A stretch of 64,000 nucleotides of DNA from Echinococcus granulosus. Its lineage: Eukaryota; Platyhelminthes; Cestoda; Cyclophyllidea; Taeniidae. The notes under the pieces were generated by a model. That model was not told the origin of the DNA, made no database searches, and saw only the letters and a list, made by a program, of their open reading frames with translations. The DNA lies in assembly GCF_000524195.1 (NCBI RefSeq), contig NW_020170465.1, positions 260,296 through 324,295 on the forward strand, given 5' to 3'. A program made the position numbers and the translations under genes. This document shows, one piece after another, positions 62,404-64,000 of the stretch. How positions within the stretch are numbered: the first letter of the stretch is position 1; the number at the start of each line of letters is the position of its first letter.

Positions 62404-62637
62404 TGAGTAGAGTCCTTGGGTCCAAACTTGAATCCCCGGATCGAAGTGACATGGTGAATGATGATAAGACAGAGACATTGACGCAGCGGCACAAGGAGTG
62501 GTATTGTGATTTTTGAATGTGGCTTTGCTTACTGAGCTATTGTTATGCCCAACAGAAGTAAGTAAAATGGTTATTTTATATGTTTCTCCCTGCGTGAGTG
62601 GTGTATTCGAGCTAACGCACCCAAAGTCACCCAATGA
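62404..62637 (-). CDS. Candidate exon: possible fibronectin-III-like extracellular segment
   Basis: Minus strand, 78 codons between acceptor CACAACACAAG and donor GTGAGT, both phase 0. It reads SLGDFGCVSSN, PLTQGETYKITILLTSVG, NNSSVSKATF, then CHFDPGIQVWTQGLYS. The PLTQGETYKI...TSVG stretch resembles the F-G strands of fibronectin III domains in membrane receptors, and two N-glycosylation sequons (NNSS, HNTT) suit an extracellular location. It lies just upstream of the membrane-segment candidate, though the phases do not match. The fibronectin reading is a weak pattern match. Confidence 0.35.
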
Positions 62638-63438
62638 CTTGTGTTGTGATATTTTATGAGGATGTGTGTAGCGTTGATTACCTCTACAGCACGCCAAACT
62701 GCCTTCGTCGTTAGCTTGAACTTAGATGTCAGACACAAATAAATCAATAAGCGGGATTCGAAGAGACACCTCTTATTCATTTTTTGCTGTGCACATTCAG
62801 GGATTAACGTGATGGGATGTTTTCTGTACAAAACAGTTCCCCATTTTGACATCCCATACGATTTTATCACTACCACAAATTAAGTCTCACTTCCTAATAT
62901 TCTAGTAGTACTTGCAGTTGGCACTGACCTAAGTCTCTCCATGTTTGCTTGATTTTACGTGAGGAGGCATTTTGCGTACCTCGAGTTTATCCAAAAAGAC
63001 GCATTTGGGGGACTTTGGACTTCCTGTATGCTGCAGTATTCCAAAGATGTCAATTCCTATCCATACCCAGAACTAAATTAATGCGGATCCCTACTTCAAA
63101 GTCTTCATCTTTGGGTCTTCTGGTTAGGGCAACAATTAACTTGTTGCTAACTAATAGATGCTGATCAGTCATGGTTGCCAAGACCTTTGCTAATAGCTTA
63201 ACCACCCATAATTTAGTAACATCAATTTGTTTAAGTAGGGCAAACTTTTTAAATGCCTTTTCCGGATGTTTAACTATGCGAATGCCCTAGCACCCGCGGT
63301 TTCAACTGCTGTGTCTCAGCAACAAGGGGACCCGCTCACGCCAGTTTAGTTAATAGCATGCTTTGTCGACATAGATGCTATCACGATCAAAACTGAAGTA
63401 ATAAGGAGATAAGACATAAGGAAAAAGCAAGTAGAGCC

Positions 63439-63581
63439 AGGTCACGACATCTACGTGCGCGGTCGTGCTGCTAGTGCTGAGTATTGCTCTGGTTTCATTC
63501 AAGCCTATTTTGAACGACCCTGACCTCACCGTGACAATAACTACAGGTAGAGTTGGACTCCATATCATAGTGGTCGCCACA
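63439..63581 (+). repeat. Imperfect direct repeat, unit 1
   Basis: Shares with unit 2 the ordered words AGTGCTGAGT, TTGAACG/TTCAATGG, TGACCTCACCGTGAC, CTACAGGTAGAGTTGGAC, and CATAGTGGTC. Confidence 0.7.
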
Positions 63582-63762
63582 ACGATAGACACTGCATCTC
63601 GAGAACAAGGGGATCTGCCTATGGCAGTTCATTTAACAGGCCTAGTTATGAGCTGACGTTTACTTGTGTAAGCACAGATGATCTCGAGATCCTAACCAAA
63701 CCATTTAAGGGATTGGGCTTCGGGAAAGCAAGAACTTTAGTGCTGGCATCGTATGTACAACC

Positions 63763-63909
63763 ACAGCAAGATATCCACTTCCGTGACTGTAGTGCAAGTG
63801 CTGAGTGTTGATTTGTTTCCGTCCTTATCTATGCACACTATTTTCAATGGCATTGACCTTACCGTGACTACAGCTACAAGTAGAGTTGGACCCCACGTCA
63901 TAGTGGTCT
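63763..63909 (+). repeat. Imperfect direct repeat, unit 2
   Basis: Same orientation, about 325 bp from unit 1: AAGTGCTGAGTG, TTGACCTTACCGTGAC, CTACAAGTAGAGTTGGAC, CATAGTGGTC. Both units happen to be open in the same plus frame over the conserved part, but unit 2 soon meets a stop. Confidence 0.7.
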
Positions 63910-64000
63910 AAGAGACGAGTCCAACTGCCGAGAATATTAAAGCATATTCCATTATCTCTAACGTGTTACATTTCAAAATGTAATTTCTAGGGTGTTTAAA

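Overview
This window is metazoan nuclear DNA, not prokaryotic. It holds one large split gene, dozens of short GT-AG introns, a 100-base assembly gap and tens of kilobases of AT-rich non-coding DNA with old, diverged repeats. My best guess is a parasitic flatworm, probably a tapeworm, from gene style alone; nothing here proves the species. No bacterial operon, CRISPR array, rRNA or tRNA is visible.

Bases 35 to 22,206 are the minus-strand gene for a laminin alpha subunit, a secreted basement-membrane chain. I resolved 46 coding exons whose reading phases all agree: 9,790 coding bases, about 3,263 residues. The gene runs off the left edge inside the laminin G region. Domain order is signal peptide, laminin N-terminal (LN) domain, four and a half laminin-EGF (LE) repeats, first laminin IV (L4) domain, a long LE rod, second L4 domain, a cysteine-poor linker, three LE repeats, a coiled coil for trimer assembly, then LG1 to LG4. 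LG5 should lie beyond the edge. Two classical L4 domains, with the first after about 4.5 LE repeats, is the vertebrate alpha-1/alpha-2 layout.

Bases 22,207 to about 62,100 are mostly non-coding. A diverged copy of the laminin promoter-side sequence and signal-peptide region lies 3 kb upstream (25,117-25,364, same strand). A 27-base piece of the same block recurs inverted at 44,599-44,625. Other features are a 430-bp diverged direct repeat (36.6 and 40.0 kb), a tandem pair at 32.1-32.4 kb, a CA microsatellite at 29.6 kb, and a dispersed family at 55-58 kb. One plausible exon of unknown function lies on the plus strand at 41,172-41,550.

Near the right edge, two minus-strand segments look like exons of another gene: a possible fibronectin-III-like extracellular piece (62,404-62,637) and a membrane-spanning segment (62,129-62,240). 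Their phases do not join, so the model is tentative. Another tandem repeat pair closes the window (63.4-63.9 kb).
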